64,000 bases of DNA. Source: Advenella incenata (GTDB lineage Bacteria > Pseudomonadota > Gammaproteobacteria > Burkholderiales > Burkholderiaceae_B). Position numbers and translations under genes: made by a program. The stretch spans positions 1 through 64,000 of the forward strand of contig NZ_SHKO01000005.1 in assembly GCF_004217095.1 (NCBI RefSeq), written 5' to 3'. Shown here piece after piece: positions 43,778 to 53,929 of this stretch (positions within the stretch are counted from its first letter, which is position 1; the number at the start of each line of letters is the position of its first letter). The notes beneath the pieces were generated by a model. It was not told where the DNA came from, ran no database searches, and saw only the letters and a program-made list of their open reading frames with translations.

Positions 43778-44884
43778 ATGGCTCGCAGCATGAGCTCTAT
43801 TTTTCTGAAAACCGCCCGCAAAATTGCGCGCCAGCAGAGCAACGCGCTGATCAGGGCCACGCGGTCCAATATGAAACTGGCCGCTTCGGCCTTCAACCAC
43901 AACCCGCTGTTTCCCCCCTCGCCTGCCGCCGTGTTGCGCCCGGCAAAGAAACCCGTGCCACCGCCGTTTCGTCATGGTTCCTGGACAGAACGGCTATTTA
44001 AGGTGCCTGCAACCGTCTCTGTATTTTTTCAGCGACTGAGCTATTTTCTTTACGTGCCGCCATCCCATGACATGAAAGGCAGTGCCATGCTGGTCATGCT
44101 CCATGGCTGCAAACAGACCGCTACCGAATTCGCGCAGGGTACGCGAATGAACCAGCATGCAGCCAAATCGGGCATGGTCGTTGTGTATCCACAGCAATCA
44201 CGCCAGCGTCAGACCTTGCGGTGCTGGCGCTGGTATTTGCCCGAGCCGCAGCATGGCTATGCCGAGGCCGATGCAATTGCCGCGCTGGTGCGCAATTTGA
44301 TACAGCGCCACAAACTGGACAAGACACGGATCTACCTGGCAGGCATGTCGGCCGGCGCCGGCATGGGCAGCCTGCTTGCCTTGCGCCATCCTCAGCTGTT
44401 TGCCGCGGTGGCCCTGCATTCCGGGCCTGTCATGGGCAATGCAAGCAGCTTATCCAGCGGTTTGCAGACCATGCGGCGCGGCACATTGAACGATCCGCTA
44501 ACAGCGCTCAAGGCCGCCAGCGAAACCCTCACTGCCACCCACGACTTCCTTCCCGCATTGATTCTGCAAGGCCAGCTCGATCGGGTGGTATCGGCCAACA
44601 ATGGCGAGCAACTGGCACGTCAGTTTGCCTGGCTCAACGGCTTTGATGACGAGGCACAGCCTATAGAAAAGCCAGTGGGTGAACAGACCTCGCGCGAATA
44701 CACGCAGTTTGATTTCAAACGCGCCCGCAAGAGCATTGTTCGTTTCTGCCAGATCAGAAAAGTGGGACATGCATGGAGCGGTGGCGACAGCCGCCTGGAC
44801 TTCAACACCTCGGATGGTCCGAATGCTTCAAGCCTGATCATGCAATTTTTCCGGATGCATCAACGCGGCGACAAAGCATCCTAG
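43778..44884 (+). CDS. PHB-depolymerase-family esterase
   Basis: A 368-residue alpha/beta hydrolase of the esterase/PHB depolymerase family (LpqC type). The oxyanion motif MLHGCKQTATEFAQGTRMNQ (about 105-124), nucleophile elbow LAGMSAGAGMGS (Ser about 190), aspartate in GQLDRVV and histidine in VGHAWSGGD complete the triad. There is no ordinary signal peptide; the N-terminus is basic and Ala/Arg-rich. Possible substrates are polyhydroxybutyrate oligomers or other esters. The start follows GTGGGGAT-type sequence. Confidence 0.87.
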   Translation: MARSMSSIFLKTARKIARQQSNALIRATRSNMKLAASAFNHNPLFPPSPAAVLRPAKKPVPPPFRHGSWTERLFKVPATVSVFFQRLSYFLYVPPSHDMKGSAMLVMLHGCKQTATEFAQGTRMNQHAAKSGMVVVYPQQSRQRQTLRCWRWYLPEPQHGYAEADAIAALVRNLIQRHKLDKTRIYLAGMSAGAGMGSLLALRHPQLFAAVALHSGPVMGNASSLSSGLQTMRRGTLNDPLTALKAASETLTATHDFLPALILQGQLDRVVSANNGEQLARQFAWLNGFDDEAQPIEKPVGEQTSREYTQFDFKRARKSIVRFCQIRKVGHAWSGGDSRLDFNTSDGPNASSLIMQFFRMHQRGDKAS

Positions 44885-45078
44885 GGAACAAATCGGCGGA
44901 CCGGACCGACCACCGCGGCCTGGCCGATGTTGCCCTGAAGGTGGCTTTTAATATGCCCTTGAGTATGTGCGCCGCTGGATGAGGCGAGGTCACGAGCTGG
45001 CGCTCCGTACCTGTTTGCAAAAAGACAGCCCCTTGGGTTCAACCCACCTGCCCGGCGTGCCGGCAAACATCAGGAAGG

Positions 45079-46062
45079 CTACGTCAGGAACACATGAAAG
45101 CGAGCCTGCATGCTGTTGTTGGCAAGTGTGACCAGTTCCTCGTCGCTCAACCCGAGCGCTTCTGCAACCGCTACATAGTTATCCAGCAGATAGCCGCCAA
45201 AGTAAGCGGGATCATCTGAATTGATCGTCACACACAGCCCCTGATCCAACAGGCGCTTCAGATTATGCTCGCGCATATCGTTGACTACTTTGAGTTTCAG
45301 GTTCGACAAGGGGCAGACGGTAAGCGGTATTTTCCTGGCTGCCAGCGTTTGCAACAAGACCGGATCTTCTTCGCTGCGCACGCCGTGGTCAATGCGAATC
45401 ACGTTCAGCCGATCCAGTGCGTTGCTCACATAAGCAGCCGGCCCTTCTTCGCCTGCATGAGCAACCAGATAAAAGCCTAGTTGACGGCAACGCGCATACA
45501 CCCGTTCGAATTTTTCCGGCGGATTGCCCTGCTCGCCCGAATCCAGGCCGATTCCCAGCCACACATCGCTGTATTCTTCGCGCAACGGCAAAGCCTGCTC
45601 CAGCGTATCAAAGGCCGCTTGCTCGGACAGATGCCGCAGAAAACTCATGATAAGGCAAGAAGTGATGCCCCACGTTTGCTGGCCTTCGCGCAGCGCTCTC
45701 GCAATACCAGCAAACACGGTTGCTATTGGCACGCCACGCTCGGTATGAGTCTGCGGATCGAACATGATTTCTGTATGAACCACGCCCTCCTGCGCTATTC
45801 GCGCAAGATAAGCCATGGTCATGTCATAGAAATCGGCTTGCGTGATCAGCACGGCAGCACCGGCGTAGTACAGGTCCAGAAACGATTGCAGGTCGGTGAA
45901 CTGGTATGCGTCGCGCAGTGCCTGTATGGATGGATACGGCAAGGTTACTGCGTTGCGCTGCGCAAGCCGGAAAATCAATTCGGGCTCCAGTGTGCCTTCA
46001 ATATGCACATGTAATTCAGCCTTGGGCAGCTTGCGGATAAATTCTAAACGTTCGGCGTTCAT
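45079..46062 (-). CDS. Adenine deaminase (adenosine deaminase superfamily)
   Basis: A 327-residue metal-dependent deaminase. Zinc ligands lie in AELHVHIEGTLEPEL (about 15-29). HAGEEGPAAYV and RIDHGVRSEEDPVLL (about 205-245) and the aspartates in NSDDPAYFGGYL follow. This closely resembles the Pseudomonas-type adenine deaminase (Ade subfamily) as I remember it, rather than classical adenosine deaminase. It would convert adenine to hypoxanthine in purine salvage. ATG at 46062 is used; a TTG at 46092 is in frame. It is convergent with the esterase gene. Confidence 0.9.
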   Translation of the reverse strand: MNAERLEFIRKLPKAELHVHIEGTLEPELIFRLAQRNAVTLPYPSIQALRDAYQFTDLQSFLDLYYAGAAVLITQADFYDMTMAYLARIAQEGVVHTEIMFDPQTHTERGVPIATVFAGIARALREGQQTWGITSCLIMSFLRHLSEQAAFDTLEQALPLREEYSDVWLGIGLDSGEQGNPPEKFERVYARCRQLGFYLVAHAGEEGPAAYVSNALDRLNVIRIDHGVRSEEDPVLLQTLAARKIPLTVCPLSNLKLKVVNDMREHNLKRLLDQGLCVTINSDDPAYFGGYLLDNYVAVAEALGLSDEELVTLANNSMQARFHVFLT

Positions 46063-46156
46063 CAGGGAATGTCTATTGGGTTCGGATGGCAACAGCGCGC
46101 CAGATTGCGCTTGTGATAAGGCGTTATTGTAGCGCGAGCCAGCCGCGCCCGCTCTT

Positions 46157-46315
46157 TCAGGAGGTCATGCCCACGGCAGACATAATGCCGCGCAGCAGGT
46201 AAGCCGCCAGCAGCAATGCCACGGTTCCGGCCAGCCATAAACCGACGAACCATAGCCAGCGGCTGCGTTTGCCGGGCGTGCCGGTGCCAGTGCGTTTGAT
46301 TTCCCGCTGTGTCAT
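46157..46315 (-). CDS. Small DUF2474-type protein after cydAB
   Basis: A 52-residue protein: a basic N-terminus (QREIKRTGTG, then KRSRW) followed by one transmembrane helix (WFVGLWLAGTVALLLLAAYLL-like, about residues 21-42). GGAG lies about nine bases upstream. Short DUF2474 proteins are commonly encoded directly after cyanide-insensitive cydAB (cioAB) genes, and this one lies 93 bases past cydB. It may be a small accessory subunit of the oxidase, like CydX in E. coli; that role is inferred. Confidence 0.8.
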   Translation of the reverse strand: MTQREIKRTGTGTPGKRSRWLWFVGLWLAGTVALLLAAYLLRGIMSAVGMTS

Positions 46316-46408
46316 ATCGCCCGACTCCAAATGTAATATGCGTCTGTCGCTGCCAGTGTGACGAAAGACGCGGGCAGTCCACTACCTGTCTGCCCGCTGG
46401 TCACACCT

Positions 46409-47416
46409 CTAGTGATATCCCGCATCTGCCGTCACTTTGCCACGGAACACATAATAGGCCCAGGCCGTGTACATGAGAATGAATGGAATAATGAAGAGTG
46501 CGCCGACCAGCGCGAACCCCTGGCTTTCAGGCGGACCGGCAGCGTCCCAAATGGATATGTCAGGTGGAATGATATTGGGCCACACGCTGATACCCAGTCC
46601 GCTATACCCCAAAAACACCATGCACAGGGTAAAAATAAACGGTTCTGCATGCGGATTATGATTCAGGCTGCGTATCAAGCCCCAGCCGACCAGGACCACC
46701 AGAATGGGTACCGGTGCAAACCAGAACAGGTTGGGCAAGGTAAACCAGCGCTCGTAAATAAGCGTATTGCTCATCGGCGTCCAGATACTCAGAATACCGA
46801 TGATAACCAGCAACACCAGGGTCAGCGGCCTGGCCAGCTCAATCATCCGTTGTTGCAACGGCCCGTCTGTCTTGAGGACAAGCCACGTGCAGCCCAGCAA
46901 CGCATAGGCAATAATCAGGCCAATGCCGGTAAACACGGAAAACGGCGTGAGCCAGTCCAGCGCCCCGCCGACATAGGCGCGATTCACAACTGTGATGCCA
47001 TCGATATAGGCCCCCAGGGTCACGCCCTGGAAAAAAGTGGCTAGCACAGACCCACCGATGAAAGCAGCGTCCCACCAGCGGCGACGCGCATCGCTGGCCC
47101 GAAAGCGGAACTCAAACGCCACCCCGCGGAAAATCAGCGCAAGCAGCATCAGGATCAGCGGCATGGCAAACGCACTCAGAATCACGGCATAAGCCAGCGG
47201 GAAGGCGGCCATCAGGCCGGCTCCACCCAACACCAGCCAGGTCTCGTTACCATCCCAGACCGGGGCGACCGTGTTCATCATCACATCACGGTCTTCGCGG
47301 CGAGGCATAAGCGGAAACAGAATCCCGATGCCCAGATCAAAGCCGTCCATAATCACATACATCATGATTCCGAAAAGGATAATCACGGCCCACAAGAGCG
47401 AAATATCAATTCCCAT
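46409..47416 (-). CDS. cydB: Cytochrome bd-type quinol oxidase subunit II
   Basis: A 335-residue membrane protein of the CydB/CioB family with about eight transmembrane helices. IMDGFDLGIGILFPLMPRREDRDVMMNTVAPVWDGNETWLVLGGAG near the start is the family signature. With CydA it reduces oxygen with quinol electrons. Its start (47416) overlaps the 3' end of cydA by 11 bases. Confidence 0.95.
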   Translation of the reverse strand: MGIDISLLWAVIILFGIMMYVIMDGFDLGIGILFPLMPRREDRDVMMNTVAPVWDGNETWLVLGGAGLMAAFPLAYAVILSAFAMPLILMLLALIFRGVAFEFRFRASDARRRWWDAAFIGGSVLATFFQGVTLGAYIDGITVVNRAYVGGALDWLTPFSVFTGIGLIIAYALLGCTWLVLKTDGPLQQRMIELARPLTLVLLVIIGILSIWTPMSNTLIYERWFTLPNLFWFAPVPILVVLVGWGLIRSLNHNPHAEPFIFTLCMVFLGYSGLGISVWPNIIPPDISIWDAAGPPESQGFALVGALFIIPFILMYTAWAYYVFRGKVTADAGYH

Positions 47417-48851
47417 GACGGTCTCCCGGTGTTGGTGTACGTGACTCTTCATCGGCATCGGTCGCTGCCGACAACGGCCTTGCCGGTGTACGCCCCTCTC
47501 CCGGTCCTCCGCCTTCGATTTCCAGATGCGGGGTGGGTTGCGGTCCCTGAGCCATAATGTGCAGCATATAGACAATCCCCGCACCGAACAGCACGAAGTA
47601 CACCACGATAAACAAGATCAGCGTAATACCCAGTTCCAGCGGGCTATGCGGCGTGACAGCATCGGCCGTGCGCATGACGTTATAGACAACCCAGGGCTGG
47701 CGTCCTATTTCGGTCGTGTACCAGCCCGCCAGTATGGCGATCAGGCCGCTCAATCCCATACAGACCGAAAAACGATGCAGCATCGGGCTGTCGTACAGCC
47801 TGTCTTTCCAGCGCGCATACACTGCCCATACGCCAAGCAGCAGCATCAGCATGCCAAGCCCCACCATGATCCTGAATGTCCAGAACACGATCGTGGAGTT
47901 GGGCCGGTCTTCGGGCGCGAATTCCTTGAGTGCCGGAATTTTGCCATCCAGGCTGTGCGTCAGGATCAGACTGCCCAGACGCGGCACTTCAACTTTGAAG
48001 CGCGTCTCTTCCCGCTCCATATCGGGCCAGCCAAACAGCACCAATGGCACGCCCTCGCCATCCGGCCCGTTTTCCCAATGCCCTTCCATCGCCGCCAGTT
48101 TAGCCGGCTGGTGTTCAAGCGTATTCAGACCATGCAAATCGCCAACCAGAATTTGAATCGGTGCAACCACAAGCAGCATCCACATCGCCATGGAATACAT
48201 CTTCTTGACTGCGGGCTGCACATTCCGCCGCAGCATGTGCCAGGCAGCAACCGCCCCCACGATCAATGCAGTCGCAAGAAATGCCGCAATAACCATGTGG
48301 ATCAAGCGATAGGGGAAAGAGGGATTGAAAATGACGGCAAACCAGTCAACAGGCACCACACGGCTGTCGATGATCTCGTATCCCTGCGGAGTCTGCATCC
48401 AGCTGTTGGATGCCAGAATCCAGGTGGCGGAAATGAGCGTGCCGATTGCAACAAGAATGGTGGAGCACCAATGCAGCTTTGGCCCCACCCTGTGCCAGCC
48501 AAACATCATCACACCCAGAAAGCCCGCTTCAAGAAAGAAGGCAGTCAATACTTCGTAGGTAAGTAACGGTCCGGTCACGCCTCCGGCAAAATCGGAAAAG
48601 TAACTCCAGTTGGTACCGAACTGGTAAGCCATCACCAGGCCGGACACCACGCCCATGCCGAAGTTGATCGCGAACACGCGCAACCAGAAGTGGTACAGGT
48701 CGCGATAAACGGTATTGGCTGTTTTGAGCCATAGGCCTTCGAGCACCGCCATATAACTGGCCAGCCCGATCGTAATGGCAGGGAAAATAATATGAAAAGA
48801 GATCGTGAACCCGAACTGTATTCGGGCCAGAGTCAGAGTGTCCAGCTCCAT
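47406..48851 (-). CDS. cydA: Cytochrome bd-type quinol oxidase subunit I
   Basis: A 481-residue CydA/CioA protein. MELDTLTLARIQFGFTISFHIIFPAITIGLASYMA carries the His ligand region. Further landmarks are LDGKIPALKEFAPEDRPNSTIVFWTFRIMVGLG and the C-terminal membrane part. The quinol loop is short, which with the cydB sequence suggests the cyanide-insensitive CIO subtype rather than the long-loop E. coli form. ATG at 48851 has AGGAG upstream. This would give respiration under low oxygen or inhibitors. Confidence 0.94.
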   Translation of the reverse strand: MELDTLTLARIQFGFTISFHIIFPAITIGLASYMAVLEGLWLKTANTVYRDLYHFWLRVFAINFGMGVVSGLVMAYQFGTNWSYFSDFAGGVTGPLLTYEVLTAFFLEAGFLGVMMFGWHRVGPKLHWCSTILVAIGTLISATWILASNSWMQTPQGYEIIDSRVVPVDWFAVIFNPSFPYRLIHMVIAAFLATALIVGAVAAWHMLRRNVQPAVKKMYSMAMWMLLVVAPIQILVGDLHGLNTLEHQPAKLAAMEGHWENGPDGEGVPLVLFGWPDMEREETRFKVEVPRLGSLILTHSLDGKIPALKEFAPEDRPNSTIVFWTFRIMVGLGMLMLLLGVWAVYARWKDRLYDSPMLHRFSVCMGLSGLIAILAGWYTTEIGRQPWVVYNVMRTADAVTPHSPLELGITLILFIVVYFVLFGAGIVYMLHIMAQGPQPTPHLEIEGGGPGEGRTPARPLSAATDADEESRTPTPGDRHGN

Positions 48852-49066
48852 TTGCTGCTCCTGGAGGATTGAAACATACGCACACGGCATGGACCTCTGC
48901 TGTCATGGAACCTTTCGCCAGTAACCAGCGAGCCCACATTTGTACTGCATCATATTACAGTTGCGTTATTGTACTTTGCTTTGCAGCCGAACTGAACAAG
49001 CCCCGCAATATATAGGACAATATGCCATAGCGCAACGAGTCTGAAATACAACGTGCAGGCATCTGA

Positions 49067-50305
49067 CTATCGACAGGATCGAACCTGCCCCGCAATAGCC
49101 TGCGCCAGCACCGCATTGCCGGCAGGCCCGGGATGCAGATGGTCGCCCGAGTCGTAGCGCGCGTCCAGTTTTGTGGCCTCGTGCCGATCCTGCAGCAACT
49201 GGTCGGCATCGACTACCGCATCAAAAACACCGACATCACGTATCCATGCGTTAACGGCCAGGCGCAGTCGGTTCTTTTGGTCACTGTAGTAATTGTCCAG
49301 CGGCGTGCCGGCCAATGCACCGCGAAACGGGGCAAGCGTCACACCAATAACGCGCAACCCCTTGCTTTTGGCGAGCGCCGCCAACTTGCGATATCCCGCC
49401 TGCAATGAGCTTAAAGCAGGCATATGCTGGGTCGGCGCAAAAGCGGTCCCGGGCCAGCTGATGTCATTAATGCCAATAAAGAGCACCAGTGTGGTCACGC
49501 CCGGCGCATCAAAAACGTCGTGTGAAATACGCGCCATTGCATGCTCTCCCATTTTGTCGCCAAGCAGACGTGCGCCCGAAATGCCGGCATTGATCACGCC
49601 GATCCCGGCAGAACGCAACGTGTCGGCCATATAGTCGGTCACACGCGTGTTGGAGTCGATCGGCACACCGTTGCCATCCGTAATGGAGTCGCCCAGCACA
49701 GCCACGGCACAGGCCGGCGATGCATTTTCAGTGTCGATGCGGGTCAGAAAAACCCGGGCCTGCGTGTGGTGCAGGACCTGATCTGCAACCGAGAGCGGGC
49801 TTTGCGTCTGGTTCCCCTTGCGAAACACAGCCTGCTGGCGACCATCCCAGTGAAAAGTCTCCAATGCCGTTTTCGCTTTCACATAGTGGGCGATTTGCAG
49901 CTGCTGCAGATCCGCTACCGGCATATCCAGCGGATCAGATATAGCCTGCTGGCCCGGGGCAATGGTTACTGCGGCCCCGCCGCTGAAAGTGGCCGTTTTG
50001 GGGGCATCGGTCAATCCGGCGCTCCCGATCTTGCGCCTGACCGTGGTCTGCTCCACGACCAGCGGTGCCGTACCGTAGCGATTGGAGATCACCAGACGCA
50101 GGCGCTTGCCACCACGACTGATCATCACGTTGTGGGTAAATGTCGCATCCTGTATCGCTTGCGGGATGCCGGTGGGAAAAGCAAAATCCTTTGCCCAGAC
50201 CGGTTGCGGGCTCGCCTGCCAGCTTGCTACCCATTGCTGGGCCTGGGCGGTAAAGGCAATCATGCTCAAAAAGCCCGCCAGCAGTATATAGCGTGTTGAT
50301 TTCAA
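49067..50305 (-). CDS. SGNH/GDSL-type hydrolase, exported
   Basis: A 412-residue secreted esterase. A signal peptide (LLAGFLSMIAFTAQAQ) precedes a first domain (about 20-175), then a SGNH hydrolase domain: block I AVLGDSITDG (Ser about 200), block III LFIGINDISWPG and block V DHLHPGPAG with Asp and His. The true start is a TTG at 50305 with CAGGAG upstream, since no ATG fits a signal peptide. The upstream domain may bind carbohydrate. Such enzymes de-esterify polysaccharides or lipids. The gene is divergent from a LysR regulator. Confidence 0.85.
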   Translation of the reverse strand: MKSTRYILLAGFLSMIAFTAQAQQWVASWQASPQPVWAKDFAFPTGIPQAIQDATFTHNVMISRGGKRLRLVISNRYGTAPLVVEQTTVRRKIGSAGLTDAPKTATFSGGAAVTIAPGQQAISDPLDMPVADLQQLQIAHYVKAKTALETFHWDGRQQAVFRKGNQTQSPLSVADQVLHHTQARVFLTRIDTENASPACAVAVLGDSITDGNGVPIDSNTRVTDYMADTLRSAGIGVINAGISGARLLGDKMGEHAMARISHDVFDAPGVTTLVLFIGINDISWPGTAFAPTQHMPALSSLQAGYRKLAALAKSKGLRVIGVTLAPFRGALAGTPLDNYYSDQKNRLRLAVNAWIRDVGVFDAVVDADQLLQDRHEATKLDARYDSGDHLHPGPAGNAVLAQAIAGQVRSCR

Positions 50306-50460
50306 AGATATCTCCTGTGTATAAACGATGAGTGCAATGGGTAAGGTGCAATAGGTAACGTTGCTTTGACAACCGTGATTTCTTGCCTGCATGCAGTATG
50401 CGGCGGCGATGCTTTACAATCCAGACACCAGCAATCACAACATTTGTGAATCAAATTCAT

Positions 50461-51369
50461 ATGTCATCTGCACCCAAGGGCAACAAGCTTGTCGAAATGG
50501 AATTGTTTGTGGCCACCATCGAGTCGGGCAGTTTCTCGCTGGCCGCCCGCCACTTCTGCATGAGCCCTTCGGCGGTATCCAAGGCGGTTGCCAGGCTGGA
50601 GGCGCGTCTGCGGGTGACGCTGCTGAACCGTTCCACGCGCAAGCTATCGCTTACGCCTGCCGGCGAATCATTTTTTTACCGCAGCAAGTGCCTGCTCTCG
50701 GAGCTGGATGACATTGAAGCGGGCATGACGCAGGATGCCCTGCCCTCGGGTCCGCTGCGCATCAACACCAACGTGCCTTTCGGTGAAATAATCCTGTTGC
50801 CGCTGGTGCCTTTATTTCAAACGCAATTTCCAGACATCACGCTGAATATTGATCTGACAGACGACATAGTCGATATGTACGACGCGCGCGTGGACGTTGC
50901 CATTCGCGCCGGCCAGTTGAAGGACTCCGATCTTTACGCACGCAAACTGGGGCAATCGCCCCGGGTTATCGTTGCAGCTCCCGCCTATCTGCAACAGCAT
51001 GGCACGCCACAGCAACCCGAAGACTTGACCCGATATCACAAGCTCGATTTAAACCTGTCGCGTTCGTTTCGCGGATGGCGCATGGAAAAAGACGGCCAGG
51101 CGCTGCAGGTCAGCATAGATGCGCAAATCAAGGTCAACAACGGAATCTCACTTAAGCATCTGGCCATGCAAGGGGCGGGGTTGGCGCGGCTGACCCGGTT
51201 CATGGTAGACAAAGAGTTGCAAAGTGGTGCCCTGGTCCAGGTGCTGGATCAGTACAACAGCCAGGAGCTGGAGTCGTTCTACGCGGTCTTCATGGGTAAG
51301 CGCGACCTGATGCCACGCCGGGTCGCCGTTTTTCTGGACTTTCTGAGCGAACATACCGTTCTGCGCTAG
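50461..51369 (+). CDS. LysR-family transcriptional regulator
   Basis: A 302-residue LysR regulator. The helix-turn-helix is MELFVATIESGSFSLAARHFCMSPSAVSKAVARLEARLRVTLLNRSTRKLSLT (about 13-65). The effector domain follows (LRINTNVPFGEIILLPLVPLFQTQFPDI). This subgroup resembles repressors of drug and aromatic pathways. It lies between a divergent SGNH hydrolase (155-base gap) and a downstream MFS exporter, and could control either. ATG at 50461; an upstream in-frame start is unlikely. Confidence 0.9.
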   Translation: MSSAPKGNKLVEMELFVATIESGSFSLAARHFCMSPSAVSKAVARLEARLRVTLLNRSTRKLSLTPAGESFFYRSKCLLSELDDIEAGMTQDALPSGPLRINTNVPFGEIILLPLVPLFQTQFPDITLNIDLTDDIVDMYDARVDVAIRAGQLKDSDLYARKLGQSPRVIVAAPAYLQQHGTPQQPEDLTRYHKLDLNLSRSFRGWRMEKDGQALQVSIDAQIKVNNGISLKHLAMQGAGLARLTRFMVDKELQSGALVQVLDQYNSQELESFYAVFMGKRDLMPRRVAVFLDFLSEHTVLR

Positions 51370-51516
51370 AGGCAGCAACATCCCTGCCGCGCGCTGCCAT
51401 AGCCAAACCGGCAATTCGTGAATTCTGCGCACAAATCATTTGCCGCAGACAGGCTGTTTCCCCAGGTTCGGGCAGGCAATAATAAGCCTGCTTTCATCTA
51501 CCTATCGGAAATTATC

Positions 51517-52695
51517 ATGCCTATTGCTGTTTATGCATTAATGGCCGGCGCTTTTGGAATCGGCGTAACCGAGTTTGTGATCATGGGCTTGTTGCTTGAA
51601 GTAGGCAACGACCTGATGATCCCTGTCCAGACTGCCGGCACTTTGATATCAGGCTACGCGCTTGGTGTTGTAGTGGGTGCGCCCATCTTTACCATCGCCA
51701 CGGGACGACTGCCCCACAAAACCACATTGCTGGTTCTGATGGTCATTTTCATTCTGGGTAACGCGGCCTGTGCCCTTGCACCCAATTACTGGTTCCTGTT
51801 GTTCGCCCGGGTGCTCACTTCCTTTGCCCATGGCACGTTTTTCGGCGTCGGCTCGGTTGTCGCAACCCGACTGGTAGCCAAGGACAAACAGGCCTCGGCC
51901 ATCGCTGTCATGTTTACCGGGTTGACTGCCGCCAATATTCTGGGTGTGCCGTTCGGCACGTTTCTGGGTCAGATGTATGGATGGCGCGCCACGTTCTGGG
52001 CCGTCACACTCATTGGCATTCTGTCATTCTTTGTCATTCGTCATTTTGTTCCGGCCGGTACCCGGGCGCAGGGCTCCGATCACAACTGGCGCGCCAGCGT
52101 GCGCAGCCTGGCCAATGGCGGCGTGATTGCGGGCTTGATGACAACCGTGTTTGGATTTGCCGGTGTGTTTGCCGTGTTTACGTATATCGCCCCATTGCTC
52201 ACGCAAATCAGCGGCTTTGATAAAACAGCACTCTCGCCTATTCTCGTTGTGTTTGGCGTCGGGCTGGTCATAGGCAATCTGCTGGGCGGCAGATTTGCAG
52301 ACAAGTATCTCAAAACCACCGTGATCGTGAGCCTGCTTGCCCTGTCTACGGTGCTCCTGCTCATGCCCTGGGCCTTCCAGAATCAGATTGCTGCCGTGAT
52401 TGCAGTCGGGCTGTTTGGGGTAGCGGCTTTCAGCACCGTTGCACCATTGCAAATGTGGGTATTGGGAAAAATTACCAATGCCGACCAGAGTCTGGTCTCC
52501 AGCCTGAACATTGCCGCCTTCAACCTGGGCAATGCGCTGGGCGCATGGGCCGGCGGCATGGTCATTGCCCAGGACGGGGGCCTGCCATGGATTCCCTATG
52601 TGGCGGCATTGATGCCGATCGCCAGCCTGCTGATTGCAGTGGTCGCCATACGCAGGGAAAGAGCGCCGGCCATACCGGTTGCCTGCGCCAGCTGA
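51517..52695 (+). CDS. MFS exporter, AraJ/DHA1 type
   Basis: A 392-residue transporter with 12 predicted membrane segments. MPIAVYALMAGAFGIGVTEFVIMGLLLEVGNDL and GTLISGYALGVVVGAPI are typical of the DHA1 drug/sugar exporters such as AraJ and YdhP. The start at 51517 has GGAA upstream; a longer frame to 51418 has no signal and would add polar sequence. The substrate is unknown. Confidence 0.9.
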   Translation: MPIAVYALMAGAFGIGVTEFVIMGLLLEVGNDLMIPVQTAGTLISGYALGVVVGAPIFTIATGRLPHKTTLLVLMVIFILGNAACALAPNYWFLLFARVLTSFAHGTFFGVGSVVATRLVAKDKQASAIAVMFTGLTAANILGVPFGTFLGQMYGWRATFWAVTLIGILSFFVIRHFVPAGTRAQGSDHNWRASVRSLANGGVIAGLMTTVFGFAGVFAVFTYIAPLLTQISGFDKTALSPILVVFGVGLVIGNLLGGRFADKYLKTTVIVSLLALSTVLLLMPWAFQNQIAAVIAVGLFGVAAFSTVAPLQMWVLGKITNADQSLVSSLNIAAFNLGNALGAWAGGMVIAQDGGLPWIPYVAALMPIASLLIAVVAIRRERAPAIPVACAS

Positions 52696-52779
52696 ACAGT
52701 CTCGGCTACTGAGGGATGACCAATCGGCGACGACCGATCATCCTTACAGCCGCAGGCAAGCTGCATCCCGTTGCATTTT

Positions 52780-53733
52780 TCAAGTGTCGGACAACCCTGC
52801 AATGATGTGCTCCGTTGTCTCTCGCAGCCATCGATTCAATTGCGAATGCTCGTTCTTCTCGCTCCATACCATCACCATGTTCGCCTGCCTGAGGATCTCG
52901 GGCAGGCGAATTTGCGTCAGATCGTAATATTGCTGATACTTGCTGGCGATGCGCTTTGGCATGGTAGTCGCATAGTCTGTTTCCAGCAAAAAATGTGGGG
53001 CCAGCCCGAAATTTGATACATAGGCAGTAAAGGGCATCTCACAGTCAATATCGTTGAGCGCCCGGGTAAAGTTTGTCTGCCTGCCATACATATGGGAGAA
53101 CGCCAGCCATTTGACTTGCGCAAGATCGGCCAAGGTCAATTGGTCACGCAGGGCCAGTGGGTGGGCTGACGAGACCACACAAACCCGCTCATCCTCAAAT
53201 AGCGTTTTGTGTCGAAACCGGGCACCCGGCGTCTGGAACAATCCGATCGCCAGATCCATGCTGTCTGAATCCAGATCGTCTGGCACAAAATCGCCGTGTA
53301 CGGGCTGAAAGCGGACCGTGAGGCCCGGCGCTGCCTTCTGCAGGGCCAGGGTCAATGGGGCGGCCAGCAGTAACTCAATATGGGCAGCAGCGCCAACACT
53401 GATCACACCGGTAAGAGACGCCGGGCTAAACGGCTGCCCGCTGCCTGCGGCGATTTCCAGTGCGGTCAGGGCCTGATGTGATACACGATACAGATCGATT
53501 GCGCGCTCGGTCGGGACCAGCCGTTTTTTTACCACCACGAACAGCGGGTCATCCAGCAGCGCGCGCAAGCGGGCCAATTCGCGACTGACGGCGGGCTGGC
53601 TTTTGTGTAGTCTGAGCGCCGACTCGGTCACGCTCAGTGTCTGCATCAGCGAATCGAATGTGAGCAAAAGGCTCAAATTGAGGCGACGCAAAGCCGGGAA
53701 CGGATTTTTCAGATGTGATGGGTAATTATCCAT
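52780..53733 (-). CDS. LysR-family transcriptional regulator
   Basis: A 317-residue LysR regulator. The helix-turn-helix is LNLSLLLTFDSLMQTLSVTESALRLHKSQPAVSRELARLRALLDDPLFV (about 17-66). The C-terminal part is a NodD/PcaQ-like effector domain. It is divergent from the Bug receptor at 53930 across 196 bases and likely controls the Bug-hydrolase-aldolase genes. Start chosen at 53733 (MDNYPS); no clear ribosome site, and an ATG a few codons upstream is possible. Confidence 0.88.
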   Translation of the reverse strand: MDNYPSHLKNPFPALRRLNLSLLLTFDSLMQTLSVTESALRLHKSQPAVSRELARLRALLDDPLFVVVKKRLVPTERAIDLYRVSHQALTALEIAAGSGQPFSPASLTGVISVGAAAHIELLLAAPLTLALQKAAPGLTVRFQPVHGDFVPDDLDSDSMDLAIGLFQTPGARFRHKTLFEDERVCVVSSAHPLALRDQLTLADLAQVKWLAFSHMYGRQTNFTRALNDIDCEMPFTAYVSNFGLAPHFLLETDYATTMPKRIASKYQQYYDLTQIRLPEILRQANMVMVWSEKNEHSQLNRWLRETTEHIIAGLSDT

Positions 53734-53929
53734 ATCGTTTTTGATATGTAAATCATGATAATAAATCATTATATAAATAATACCGGGATTGTTAGAATGA
53801 TTCCGGCAATAAGCCCTGAACACTGCCCGATGCATCAGCCTGACTAGGCCGCTTGCGGCCCCGTTCGCCTCCGAGCCCCGCAACAGGGGCATCTGCTGTC
53901 CAATTTGAACGATCACAAAGGAACCAGAC

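Noticed and set aside
47526-48566. A 346-residue open frame opposite cydA
   Set aside because: It is the shadow of the well-supported cydA gene; its translation is His/Arg/Gln-rich with no domain.
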